Notes: generated from the sequence alone by a model not told the origin. 64,000 nucleotides of DNA from Triticum aestivum (GCF_018294505.1 NC_057812.1:57001878-57065877); one strand, 5' to 3'; shown: positions 25,445 through 35,834, counted from the first letter of the stretch. Numbers and translations are program-made.

Positions 25445-25793
25445 NNNNNNNNNNNNNNNNNNNNNNNNNNNNNNNNNNNNNNNNNNNNNNNNNNNNNNNN
25501 NNNNNNNNNNNNNNNNNNNNNNNNNNNNNNNNNNNNNNNNNNNNNNNNNNNNNNNNNNNNNNNNNNNNNNNNNNNNNNNNNNNNNNNNNNNNNNNNNNNN
25601 NNNNNNNNNNNNNNNNNNNNNNNNNNNNNNNNNNNNNNNNNNNNNNNNNNNNNNNNNNNNNNNNNNNNNNNNNNNNNNNNNNNNNNNNNNNNNNNNNNNN
25701 NNNNNNNNNNNNNNNNNNNNNNNNNNNNNNNNNNNNNNNNNNNNNNNNNNNNNNNNNNNNNNNNNNNNNNNNNNNNNNNNNNNNNNNNNNNNN
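25445..25793. other. Assembly gap (349 N)
   Basis: A run of N in the GC-rich part of the Gypsy LTR, just downstream of its promoter in the minus-strand sense. Confidence 0.99.
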
Positions 25794-26035
25794 CGCGAGG
25801 AGGCGGGCGGCGCAGGCAAGCCGGGTGGGCAATGGCGGCGCGCGGGCTGGGAGGGCCCCGCCTAGGCCCCGTCGGGCCGGTGTGCGAGGGCGGCGAAGTG
25901 GGGCGCGGCTCGCCACGTGGCAGCACGCGGTTGGACGGGGGAGCGGGGCGGACGTGTCCGTCGGTGGAGGAGAAGTTGTTCGGCGATGCGAGGGAAAAAT
26001 GCGAGGGTTCATCCGGGATTTGGAGAGGGTTGCAC

Positions 26036-26045
26036 ATATTTATAG
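26036..26045 (-). promoter_or_regulatory. TATA box of the Gypsy LTR promoter
   Basis: The minus strand reads CTATAAATATG shortly before GC-rich sequence. It lies ~540 bp into the LTR and would drive transcription leftward into gag. It is the best TATA match in the LTR. Confidence 0.6.
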
Positions 26046-26574
26046 CTAGAGGGAGTTAGGGGAGTCCAAATGAGGTGCGGTTTTTGGTAACGCGATCATG
26101 ATCGAACGACCAAGAGGATGGAGGGGGTTTGGATGGGTTTTGGGCCACTTTGGAGGGGTGTTGGGCTGCAACACACACGAGGCCTTTACGGTTCCTCGGT
26201 TAACCGTTGGAGTATCAAACGAAGTCCAAATGGCACGAAACTTGACAGGCGGTCTACCGGTAATGAACCAAGGCCGCTTGGCAAGTCTTGGTCCAATCCG
26301 AGAACGTTTAACACCCGCACACGAAAAGAGGCAAAAGGGGACGCTGGAGGACATAGGAGTGCCGGAATGCAAAACAGACAACGGGGAAAATGCTCGGATG
26401 CATGAGACGAACACGTATGCAAATGTGATGCACATGATGACATGATATGAGATGCATGACTAGTACAAAAGGAAAACGAAGGCAAAACCCAACCACGAGG
26501 GAATATCATAACTTAGTGCCGAAAATGGCAAGAGTTGGAATACAAATATGGCACGTTACATATGGGGCGTTACA

Positions 26575-27228
26575 GTGGGTCCCAGCTAGCCGGGGGAGTA
26601 TTCATTTTTTTGTGCATAATAAGGAGGCACTTCCGATGGGTCCGAGCTGACAGCGGGGGGAACATTTTTTCGTGAAATACGGTGGCCCGTCCGGTGGGTC
26701 CCAGCAGTCAGGGGAAATGATTTTTTGTGCAAAATACTGGTGGCCCGTCCAGTGGGTCCCCGCTGTCAGGTGGAGGAATAATTATTTTCCGCGTAATAAG
26801 GAGGCACTTCCTTGCGGCTGTTGGGGACCCAGCTGTCAGCCTCTCCACGTAGAGTATTCTTCCGATGGAATTCGGTTGTTGACCACATTGACCACGCCGC
26901 GCCAAGAGCACCACAGCGGTGGACGACGGCGAGGTCTGGGAATGGGACGACGTGGAGCCGGGGAAGACGCGACAGTGGATGCCCACGCGGAGAGGAGTAC
27001 GAGGGTTCACTGGTTCGGCTGCGCTGCCGTCGCCACAGAATAACAAGGGGTGTGGGTGAGTAGAGTGGAGGGATGGCCTGGCCAGCGGTGGGAGTAGTAT
27101 GGGGGCGGTGAGGCCTCCGCGGCAGCACAGCCGGCCACGGGAGGCAGGAGCAGGCGGCATAACCGGCGCTGCTTTGGGCGGCTAGAGCAAGAAGACCAGA
27201 GGTTGAAGAAGCACTACGGCCGTTGGAT
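26575..27228. repeat. Tandem block, copy A
   Basis: Opens with GTGGGTCCCAGCTAGC and carries landmark words shared with copy B: ATAAGGAGGCACTTCC, CCCAGCTGTCAGCCTCTCC, GCGGTGGACGACGGCGAGG, GCAGCACAGCCGGCC and GAAGAAGCAC. It has no coding capacity that I trust. The Gypsy LTR ends exactly at its left edge, so the block is probably truncated there by that insertion. Confidence 0.8.
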
Positions 27229-27317
27229 GGACATCGTACGGTCAGTCGAGCTAGAATCGTGCATATTGACTAAGTTGACAAAGCCCTTCGTCCCCGTCAA
27301 CTTAGTAGGCCCACTAT

Positions 27318-27950
27318 ACTGGGTCCCAGCTAGCAGGGGGAGTATTCATTTTTTTGTGCGTAATAAGGAGGCACTTCCTTGCGTGCGAAGATATAGCTGG
27401 TGGGTCCGAGCTATCAGCGGCGGTAACGTTTTTTCGTGAAATACAGAGGCCCTTTCAGTGGGTCCCAGATGTCAGGTGGAGGAATCATTATTTTTCACGT
27501 AATAAGGAGGCATTTCCTTGCGTGCGGTCGTGTACCCAGCTGTCAGCCTCTCCACGTACAGTCCACTTCAGATGCATGTCAGACATTGACCACGTTGACC
27601 ATGCCACGCCGAGAGCACCAGGGCGGTGGACGACGGCGAGGCCTAGGAAGGGAACGACATGGAGGCAGGGAAGACTCGGCAGTTGTTTTTGTTTCCCACG
27701 CGGAGGGGAGTACGACTGTATGAGGGTTTACTGGCTCGTCTGCCGTCACCGGAGAATAACAGCAGGTGTGGGTGAGTAGAGGGATGGCTAGGCCAGTGAT
27801 GGGAGTACAGTGGGGCGATGAGGCCTGCGCGGCAGCACAGCCGGCCGCGGGGAGGAGGGAGCAGGCAGTCCCGCCGGCACTTGTTTGAGTGGCTGGAGCA
27901 GGAAGAGCAGAGATTGAAGAAGCACGACGGCCATTGGATGGGCATCCAAC
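27318..27950. repeat. Tandem block, copy B
   Basis: Same order of landmarks as copy A, offset by about 740 bp, with many substitutions and small indels. A third, partial copy stands at 28856-29107. Function unknown; it may be part of an undefined DNA transposon or an old segmental duplication. Confidence 0.8.
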
Positions 27951-28581
27951 AGTATACAGGCCATCTGTGGAAAGCCTCAAATCTGTGAAAAACAGCATAC
28001 AGCCCATCTGCCATTATTTCAAATAATTTACAACCCATTTGCTAATTCTTACGGGTTTTTTGGAGCCCATATTCTTTCTGTTAGCATTACAACCCATATT
28101 GTGGCCACGGTTAAAAAATTATATGAAATTTTGCATATGTCGGTGCGGTCTGAACTGTTTTTAATCCCGAAATTTCGAGTCACATTCAGACTGATTTTAA
28201 AAATAAATGTATATCAATATAAAATCCAATAAATTTTCCACGCATAGAAATCAATGCAATTTAAAATCTCGAAATGAAAAAAGATATTTGAAACTAATTG
28301 CCGGTTTGATGTGTTTTAAAAGTATATAGCCCATTTCTCATTACTGATAGGCCATTTTCTCGGCCAGCCAAATGAAGCTCTCCTCGCCTTGAAAGATTTG
28401 CAGCCCAACAGGCCTGATAAAGCGACTTACTTGACAAATCACAAAAAAACTAGGCTAGCCATTTTCAAAAAGAAAAAAGAACTACTGGGCTGGTCTGTGG
28501 TAAACATAAAAGAAAAGGCTGTCTAGACATGCCAGAGTGTCCCGCATAGCCCAGTTGACACCCTGCTTCCGTCTCAAAAAC
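27951..28581. other. No gene seen
   Basis: AT-rich, with several CAGCCCAT or ACAACCCAT words on the plus strand. I find no frame, RNA gene or clear element in it. Confidence 0.6.
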
Positions 28582-28833
28582 AAATTAGATAAATGCCACT
28601 CCAATTATGGCGATTCATAAAAATGCCACTACAATTTTCCAAACTTTGAAAAATGCCACTGCAATTTTTGCAAACTTTGAAAAATGCCACTGCAGTTTGC
28701 AAACTTTGAAAAACGCCACTCCAGACTTCGAAAAATGCCACTAGAAAGGGCATGAAATGGCATTTTTCAAAGTTTGGAAATTGCAGTGGCATTTCTTGGA
28801 TACACCAGATTTGGAGTGGCATTTATCAAATTA
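28582..28833. mobile_element. Palindromic MITE-like element built from ~30-bp minisatellite units
   Basis: Terminal inverted repeats of 23 bp (28582-28604 and 28811-28833) differ at one base. Inside are at least four tandem units of about 30 bp beginning AAAAATGCCACT and ending CAAACTTTG, followed by the same unit in inverse orientation (GGCATTTTTCAAAGTTTGG). A transcript would fold into a long hairpin. No clear target duplication was found, so class is uncertain. Confidence 0.7.
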
Positions 28834-28855
28834 ACCCAAAACAAAAATAACTAGG

Positions 28856-29107
28856 TGAGCTGCTGGGTCCCTGGTGTCAGCCGCTCGTTGTGCAATTCTC
28901 TCGTTTATTGACTACGTTGACAATGACATGGGACCCAGATGTCAGAAATCCACTAGGAGGAGCCATGTTTTATTGGCTTGAAATAAGGAGGCACTTGCTT
29001 GCGTACTGCCATGACCTTGGCGGGTCCCTGCTGTCATCCTCTCCACGTACAATCATCTCCTGATTGTGTACGCGTCAACTTGCTAGGCCCACAAGTCAGC
29101 CTCTAAA
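28856..29107. repeat. Partial third copy of the tandem block
   Basis: Carries ATAAGGAGGCACTTGC, GGGTCCCTGCTGTCATCCTCTCCACGTAC and CAACTTGCTAGGCCCAC-like words in the same order as copies A and B, but lacks their GC-rich second half. Confidence 0.6.
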
Positions 29108-29309
29108 CCCGTGGAGGACAAATACAACCCATTTAAAAAAATAACAGCCCATTCCATACGTTCAAACGGAAAGTTCAACATTCAGAGCAAAGTAACAGGT
29201 CTGATCCACAATAGAGTACTGAACTTCCACATTGACAACCATCATAGCCAAGTTAACTATCTACTCCCACTAATACTCTAGTAGCGTACAAGTACTAACT
29301 TAGTCTTAG

Positions 29310-29885
29310 CTAACTGGACGATGCCGGTCGCCATCTGTGGTACACGCTAAACACCGGCACTGGTGTCGTGCGCCTCGCCTTGGACTTACAAGAGGTGCAA
29401 TAGGGCGCGTTGCTCGCGCGCGTTGGCCCTTTCCATGACGGTGTGGTCCACCGAAGCTTCGGCTTCCAAGTGGGAAACCCACTTGACGAGTTGGTAGTAA
29501 AAATTGGCGTTGCGAAGTGTGCGTGCCCGACAGCGTCTAGGGCTATTTGCCGGGCGCCGGCCTCCACGTAGTCGGCCCAGTTGCAGGCGCTCTGCTCGTG
29601 ACTCAGAGCGTCGGTGCACTGCTGCTCCATGTCCCGCTGGCGGCGCAAATCGGCGATACTCTGCTCCTCCGCCAGGCGGTCGCGCTCCAACAACTCCTGC
29701 TCCTCCGCCATGCGGTCATGCTCCAACAACTCCTTGATCTCTGCATTGCCATCTAAAGACAGATAGAATGCCTCCTCCCTCCGTCCGCCTTCCGGTGAAA
29801 ACCCGAACACTAGTTCCAGCGGTGACCGCCTCTGGCGTCGCCTACCGCGGATGGGCGGGGGCATGGAGGACGTGGCGAGCGACAT
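29310..29885 (-). pseudogene. Decayed gene for an unknown coiled-coil protein
   Basis: The minus-strand frame of 191 codons has a plausible first part: a basic N-terminus, then about 60 residues of heptad-like charged repeats (LLEHDRMAEEQ and LLERDRLAEEQ). After about residue 120 the sense moves to another frame: on the minus strand from about 29530 a neighbouring frame gives the protein-like stretch YYQLVKWVSHLEAEASVD. That frame then meets a stop near 29390. This fits a one- or two-base frameshift plus a nonsense change in an older, longer gene. A TATA-like box lies 75 bp upstream (29958-29963). I do not recognise the family and give no function. Confidence 0.5.
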
Positions 29886-29957
29886 CGGGCTGGTGGGGGC
29901 TTATGAGGATATGGCGAGTTGGGTCACTGTGGCACCGGAGAAGGCCGAGAAGCAGTA

Positions 29958-29963
29958 CTTATA
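29958..29963 (-). promoter_or_regulatory. TATA-like box before the coiled-coil pseudogene
   Basis: The minus strand reads CCTATAAGTACTGC, about 75 bp before the first ATG, a normal distance for a plant core promoter. Confidence 0.4.
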
Positions 29964-30589
29964 GGCGGAAGGTAGCGCGACGGTCATCGGAATTCAATGC
30001 ATAATGGCTAAGCACGCCAACTTGCCGTGGAAAACTAGAGAAACTGAAATTATGACTGTGCCGTCCCGTCCCGTCTGGGTCGCACGCCGGCATGGCGGTC
30101 AAACGAGTGCACTCGAATCATCTCCCTCCTTGTGAATAATGATTCCACGGATTTAAAAAGCCCGCAACAACTAAAGTGTATCTTTTTTCGCATTAGTTAG
30201 CTGCCTTAATTACGGCCGGCTGCATGCAGGCACTCAGAATCACTCGCAGGCAGTACACGAAGCAGCATGCAACGAGTCGCAGCCGAGGGCACGCATGCAG
30301 CCACTTAATTAGGCTTAAACTTCTGCATGCCGTTAATTATTGCCATGCCTTGGTCTTGCTGCTTTGCTCACGAAATTAATTAGGCTTAAACTTCTTCAGA
30401 GGTAGGCATTTTTATCCGTGTAGGATCGATAGTGTAGCTTGTCAGTTTCTTCAGAGGTAGGCATTTTTATTCATAAAACTGCCACTTCGCATCTTGTGTC
30501 GCAAATAAAACTGCCAGGAGCGCATTTGTAGGCTAGCTAGTGATCGATCAGGAACTTGTAAACACTAAGCGAACAAAAACAAGTAATTG

Positions 30590-30649
30590 TTAATGCATCT
30601 CAATGATTCACAGATCATATACAAATATGTAGCTCCAAAAGCAAAGATC
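30590..30649. repeat. 60-bp direct repeat, copy 1
   Basis: Starts TTAATGCATCTCAATGATTC and ends AAAGCAAAGATC. Copy 2 lies at 30717-30776 with one mismatch noted. Confidence 0.85.
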
Positions 30650-30716
30650 ATCCACTTTGGATCTTGCGTCGCAACTAAAACTAACTAGTATGATTCCCAT
30701 ACATAAGATCAACATG

Positions 30717-30776
30717 TTAATGCATCTCAATGATTCAGAGATCATATACAAATATGTAGCTCCAAAAGCAAAGATC
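30717..30776. repeat. 60-bp direct repeat, copy 2
   Basis: Near-perfect copy of 30590-30649, 127 bp downstream. The sequence before each copy (GCATCTTGTGTCGCAA and GGATCTTGCGTCGCAA) is also similar, so the duplicated unit may be the whole ~127 bp. Confidence 0.85.
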
Positions 30777-31567
30777 TAGAAAAAACATCTGTTCTTCCTA
30801 CCAACATGGATGCTTCTCTTGGCCAACATTCAGTACAGACTGAAAGACAAATTTGTTTGTTAAGTCTACAATTCCTCTTGCAAACGTAAATGGTTTCACC
30901 AACAGTTGGAACCATGAGAATGAACCACACATGATGGAGGAGCATGCACTGCAATATGATTTGGTCTTCTCTCGATCACACTGCGAGACTATTTTCGGAA
31001 TACAAACTTTAACTTAGGCAAAATGATGCCCATTGTATAATCAGACCAAAGCAATGAAGCACCTAGTGTTGGCCAATAAATAGTACAGTACCACTTTTCC
31101 GCAGTCCATGAAGTGACTATCCAATCTTTCCGTGTCTATTTTCAAATGGCACTGCATGTAGTGACTATACTATTCTCTTGTGCAGTTCAACCAAAATTGC
31201 GGACACTTTGTTTGTTTGCCAAATAGCAACGAGCAGACATCTCTGTCTGCACAAATATCAAGAAACTAGTAAATATATACCACACCTTGTATTTTCGGTT
31301 AAAACATGTCTCTTCCGCTTAGCATCTGTCATGTTCTGCACTGGACAATCTGATACAGTAATGTTTTGCCCTGGACAATTTCATACTGAATTGATTTGCT
31401 GGTTCAGAGCAAAAATATAGCGCCTATTCTTCATCAGACCAAGGATATCCATGTTCGCGGTGATGGAAGAGGTGAAATCGATACAACCGAAATTGAGCAT
31501 CCAATCATTGAATCCTGTCCTACACCTCCAATGTAGGTCCACCCTGGCAATAAATTCACATGCAAAC

Positions 31568-32110
31568 CACTAGTATTACTATCTAATGACAGTACAAAAA
31601 GAGTAGCAAGATAGTAGCAAACCATGTACCTTCGTAATGAACAACTCATAGTGCCACCAATTGGATATAAAGGTTTGGAAAAAAACATGCTCCTAATGTT
31701 GAACCAGTTGGAATTTTTGTGCAGTTCCACTAAAATCGAGCATCCTTGTTTGCATAGATATTGAAAGTGTGATTACTCTAAAAGTGGTACTAGTTGAAGC
31801 ATAGACTCACAAATATAAGCATTCCAATTTCTTAATGGGAAAAGGTAGCAAGACTGTTTCTAACCACCTGTTTGAAGAAATAAATAAAGCAACAATGGCT
31901 GATGTCAGGAAGGCATACATAGTTTTTTCTGAAAAACTGAGCCATTCCCGACCTTTCCTCTTCTTTTAAGAAATTTTTGTGCAGTTCTACTAAAATAAAA
32001 TGCCATCACCGCCTTGACAATTCAGTGACACTGTACAAAAGTAAATGACTTAACATTACAACATGATGTCAGGTATGTAGTCGACAGGCATTAGAGACAA
32101 ACATACAGAC
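31568..32110. repeat. Diverged duplicated block, copy 1
   Basis: In order it contains AACCATGTACCT, GACCTTTCCTCTT, TGCAGTTCTACTAAAAT, CGCCTTGACA and GTATGTAGTC. The same landmarks recur in the same order at 32566-32880. Confidence 0.55.
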
Positions 32111-32185
32111 CTCCTCCGATAACATAATGAACATTAATTTTAACAAAGGTGTGACTAGCTTTACCGGGATAATTTGAGTGAACTC

Positions 32186-32271
32186 TACACCCTTTGTTCC
32201 TTAATATAAGACGTTTTCGCGGTTCAATTTAAAGTACCCAAACGTCTAGTATTTAGAAAAACAGGTAGTAG
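32186..32271. mobile_element. Degenerate Stowaway-like MITE
   Basis: The left end (CCCTTTGTTCCTTAATATAAGACGT) is the usual Triticeae Stowaway start. An inverted AAACGTCTAGTATTTAGAAAAACAG follows. The right terminal GGGAG has decayed, so its limits are approximate. Confidence 0.55.
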
Positions 32272-32565
32272 TTTTCTTGAGCACATATCTGGGAAAGCTT
32301 GCCACACTTTATTTATGTCCATACGCTAATGCAACACCATTTGAATACTACAAATATACAGTAATCTAGTGGCTAGTGCAACAGTAGATTAGTTTGTTTA
32401 TTACAGGGTACAATACAATGGTTTTACTGAACAGATTTCAATAAACTCTAGCACTGGAAGGTTTCTATTAGAATTAACAATACAAAATGTAAAAGTAACA
32501 AGTTTCAGCATTGGTATACTAGCTGTGCATGAGCATTAAACCAAATACAAAAGTCTGAAGGTAAC

Positions 32566-32960
32566 TAGCATTATTAACTAATGATAGTATAAAAAAATTG
32601 CAAACCATGTACCTCCAAGGTAAATATCATTTCGAACTCGGGGGGGGGGGGCTTAAAAATTGCTATCCCAATCTTGATAATCGAACAAACATAAAAACTT
32701 GATCAAACGAATCAAGAGAACAACCGGAGGAGGAGGTGCCCACTCTTGACCTTTCCTCTTGTCTTCATAATTGTATGTGCAGTTTAACCAAAATAAAATG
32801 ACATCAACGCCTTGGCATTTTGGTGACATTGTACAAAAAAATTAACTTATCTCATGAAAGTGAGGTATGTAATCTATAAGCATTAACAATGCAAAAATCT
32901 GAAGGTAGTAACAAGTTTCATCGTAGGTATACTGGCTGTGCAACAACATTAGAATGCCTT
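32566..32960. repeat. Diverged duplicated block, copy 2
   Basis: Carries AACCATGTACCT, GACCTTTCCTCTT, TGCAGTTTAACCAAAAT, CGCCTTGGCA and GTATGTAATC in the order seen at 31568-32110. A 12-base G run (32640-32651) interrupts it. Confidence 0.55.
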
Positions 32961-33683
32961 AGCTAAAAAATCTTTAATACATCCACAATCAACAGCTAAC
33001 CCTGAAATAATCCAGTGACATTAAATGGCATTGCTTAAATTTATCGGTGGCATTAGACCAAGAGCGGCATTAGTTAAATGTGGCATGAATTTAGCAGTAG
33101 CATTGCTTGACTTGACTACTGGCGTTATACTAACAACAAAAAAGTGGCAATAAGAGCATGGGAGGCCCATTCGGACAGTGGGCGCACCAGGACGATGTAC
33201 CTCCACGGACGCAGAGTGGTGAGGGAGGTATAGTTGCCCAGAGCAACAAATATCCAGGCAGCATATGTGGATTATGTCCCATTTTTGTTCTCTTTAGCCA
33301 CATTTTTCCTATGCGAGGATAACAAACCGATCGACCTGGTCATTCTCTATTGCGTTGTCATGCCTTTCTACCCTTCTTCAACCAAGAGACACGAGACTCG
33401 TTCCTTAGCTATTGATTTTCCCCTTTTCAACCTAGATGCGGGTTTGATGCCTACTCTCTTGGACAGTACAGTCTCCCTTCCTTTCCTTATTCTACCCAGA
33501 CATGGATTAGTCTGCATGAAGTAGGGTTTCCTTTAATAGTGCAAATTATGGTTTTCATCTGCGTGGCCAGTAGAGCAGAGGATAGCAAATTGGGAAGATG
33601 GTGGAGTGGAAAAAGATCCACATGCAACGACGTGGCAGATGGGGCAATAGAACAAGGTTATGGTTCAAAAAGAGGTAGCATAC

Positions 33684-33766
33684 CTGAGGGTCGGTGGGAA
33701 GTGGCTTCGCTCTTGGTCGTCGTCCTCCGCACACACTACGGCAACGAGCTTGGGGACGGAGGCCAT
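33684..33766 (-). CDS. Possible first coding exon of an unknown minus-strand gene
   Basis: On the minus strand an ATG at 33766 opens 27 codons plus two bases (MASVPKLVAVVCAEDDDQER...) up to a consensus donor CTCAG|GTATG at 33684/33683. A TATA box lies at 33987-33996, with a CT-rich leader resembling plant 5' UTRs between. A short upstream ATG (near 33850) closes after three codons. No second exon can be shown in the 3.7 kb to the left. It may be a noncoding RNA or a dead gene. This rests on signals alone. Confidence 0.25.
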
Positions 33767-33986
33767 CCCGCGCGGGCGCTAGGTCTGAGAGGACGGCCTT
33801 GTCGTCAGTGCGTGACCTCGCTCGCCGACGACGAGTGCGTCAACGCTGCATGTCCTTTTCTTCCCCGGCGGATCTATGACCACCAGTGAGGAGGGAGAGA
33901 GGGGCCGTCTTTTTTAGATCTGGAGAGAGGGTGGTAGTGTGAGAAGCAAGTGGGCAGCCCTTAGCAAGAAAGCGTTGAAGCTCCAA

Positions 33987-33996
33987 CCTATATATC
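33987..33996 (-). promoter_or_regulatory. TATA box for the putative minus-strand transcript
   Basis: The minus strand reads AAGATATATAGGTTGG, followed ~30 bp later by a pyrimidine-rich leader with ACCACCCTCTCTCC. Together these look like a plant core promoter facing left, divergent from the gene that starts at 34428. Confidence 0.4.
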
Positions 33997-34427
33997 TTTT
34001 TTATACTACTAGTACTGGAGGTGGAGTAGTGGTAGAGTAGTTTATATTTTCTCTGCGTACAGTACCAGTTAGTCGTGCTTCAAAACTGATCGGCACGCCA
34101 TTAAAAAAATAAAGGTCGATAACTAATGCGGCACCTCGGGCCAACGCAGCCAGATCGCATTTTGCACGACAAATTACATACCATGTTTCGTTGACATGTG
34201 GTCCCGTTCCAACATATCAGTGAGACGACAGCGAGTAGTAGGAGTATTTTTGAACGGACGTGTAGGCCGGGGCGCCTCTTCGTGAACCGTGGCAAACTCG
34301 CAACCGTCCACCGACTCTTCGCCTTTCCCTCTCGATTTGGAACTGCTGTCGCACGCTCTTCCTCTCCCTCCTCCATTTTCCTTCAGCCCTTCGCCCTTTC
34401 TTCTGCCATTGTTCGATCGTCTTTTCC

Positions 34428-35834
34428 ATGGAGGGAACAGGCCAGAAACGACCCCGTTATTCTTGCCCCAATCTGAAAGATGACGTGGTGGAGGAACTCA
34501 TTGATCGGTGTGACGTCATCACCTCGGCTAGCATGGTAGGTTCGTTCAAGCCCATTCTCGACTCAACTAATAACATCATTACAAAGAACCCAAGAGTCAA
34601 GGAGCGGTTTGATCTCCCCTATCTTCTTCGCCGTGACCCTAATGACTGGCGCCGGCACGACGGAGGCCTCGCCCTGTGCAAGTTGATGCCGCTTGATAAT
34701 GATACGTATGATGTTAAGATGCCATCGCTTGAGGGCAAGGCTTGGGCGGGCGCAAATGGATATTGGGTTGTTTACATTGGGTCCAACTGCGAGTGGGAAC
34801 TTGTGAATGTGTACACTCGTGACCGGGTTCCACTTCTAAAAATCTCAGCAGACTGCCTAGAGGTTGAGCACACTGGTATTGTATGCACGTTCAAATACGA
34901 TCATGGTGACCGTCTTCTACAGAAGATAGCAATTTGTCGAGTTCCCAACCGCTCTTGGAATTACAACAACTATCAAGTTGTTGCTATCTTCGACAAGCTT
35001 GTTGCCGTCCTTGGTGGTTTGACTCGATGGATATTGCTCAAAAATCAGTTTCTGTACACGGATGAGTACTGTGATGCAATTCTATACGAGGGCCTTGTGT
35101 TTGCTGCCACCACTCGTGGCACTGTTTTTGCATGGGATCCTCGTAGTTTTGGTACGTTTGTCTTCCACCGTAATTATAATTGTTTCATCCACATGCATGC
35201 CTGCTAGCAAGTTTCCCTTTACTAATTAACCTTCTTCTTGTGTTTCCAAGGTCCTGTGAACATCCCACCACCTATACTTGAAAATTTTTATAACCAAGGG
35301 GGAGATGATGATGGTGATGATCACGAGCATGAGGACGAGCAGCGCCCATATACTCTGTGGCACCTGGCAACTAATTCCGATGGATCACCTCTTCTTGTGT
35401 GTATACAGCCCACTGATGATGTTACTGCTAAGGAAGCAGGTGTAGTCTCCCATGGTCGCACTCTTCGAACCTATTCCAACACCCGTTGCATGGTATTCGG
35501 GATGGATACTAGTGTGCTAGTGCCAACTCCTTCTCCCTGGTACAGAATTGATAGTCTTGGAGAAAACTCGCTCTTCCTTGGACAAAACTATTCGATGATG
35601 GTGAAAGGCGATCCAACTGCTGTTGACACAACATTACTACCATTTATGAGAAGCAACTGTGTCTATACCTCAGACATTTGGGTGGTTCCCTACCCTGGTA
35701 CTAATATAGTAGGCCGCTTCAGCCTGGATGATCAGTCCTGCGTTGGTTTCCAGATCGACAATCGATGGCCCGTCCTAGAGAATCACTTGTGGTTCAAAGC
35801 AAGTGTTTCCAACGCTGAGGAATGGTTGAGTTGA
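34428..35834 (+). CDS. DUF295 / F-box-like protein, two exons
   Basis: Exon 1 is 34428-35151, the intron 35152-35250 (GTACG...CCAAG), exon 2 35251-35834. Together they give 435 residues. The intron falls after the first base of a Gly codon and the frame continues cleanly. The start has a strong plant context (CCATGG) behind a CT-rich leader. Residues about 16-50 look like a weak F-box; the rest has the strand-rich pattern of DUF295/KIB-type beta-propeller proteins, ending with a conserved-looking VGRFSLDD...WPVLENHLWF stretch. An acidic run (DDDGDDHEHEDE) follows the splice site. DUF295 proteins are a large grass family; some act as F-box subunits of ubiquitin ligases. No defect is visible. 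Family assignment is by resemblance, not by search. Confidence 0.75.
35152..35250 (+). other. Intron of the DUF295-like gene
   Basis: 99 bp, GTACGT at the donor and a T-rich tract ending TGTTTCCAAG at the acceptor. Both exons are open only if it is removed: the first frame stops at 35205-35207 inside it. Confidence 0.8.

Larger units (their letters stand above)
17639..26574 (-). mobile_element. Minus-strand Gypsy retrotransposon with ~4.5 kb LTR (5' part only)
   Basis: Read right to left: 5' LTR 26574-22036, primer site, leader, gag-pol from 21121 to 17639, where the outer Copia interrupts the integrase. The rest lies left of the window. Domain order gag, protease, reverse transcriptase, RNase H, integrase is the Gypsy order. 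A very long LTR with a chromovirus-like pol suggests the Tekay/Del group; I do not assign a wheat family name. It is the oldest layer of the 26.5 kb nest. Confidence 0.9.
22036..26574 (-). repeat. Long 5' LTR of the minus-strand Gypsy (~4.5 kb, contains a gap)
   Basis: Minus-strand ends are TGTAACGCCCC at 26574 and ...GGGTGTTACA at 22036, giving short matching TGTAAC/GTTACA termini. The primer site follows directly. It carries 349 unknown bases (25445-25793) in a GC-rich block. All small open frames in it (for example near 22.7-24.1 kb and 25.2-26.5 kb) look like chance. The second LTR is outside the window, so LTR identity cannot be measured here. Confidence 0.82.
30001..33683. other. Repeat-rich noncoding stretch, possibly introns of a minus-strand transcript
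   Basis: No convincing frame in 3.7 kb. It holds a 60-bp direct repeat (30590-30649 and 30717-30776), a degenerate Stowaway (32186-32271), and blocks that recur 0.8-1.0 kb apart, such as TGCAGTTCAACCAAAAT-like words at 31181, 31721, 31981 and 32779 and AACCATGTACCT at 31620 and 32605. On the minus strand the latter read AGGTACATGGTT, compatible with repeated splice-donor-like sites, but I cannot show exons. Confidence 0.4.

Noticed and set aside
25227..26059. Four long open frames across the second N run
   Set aside because: GC-rich LTR sequence plus unknown bases; no start context, no domain, open on both strands.
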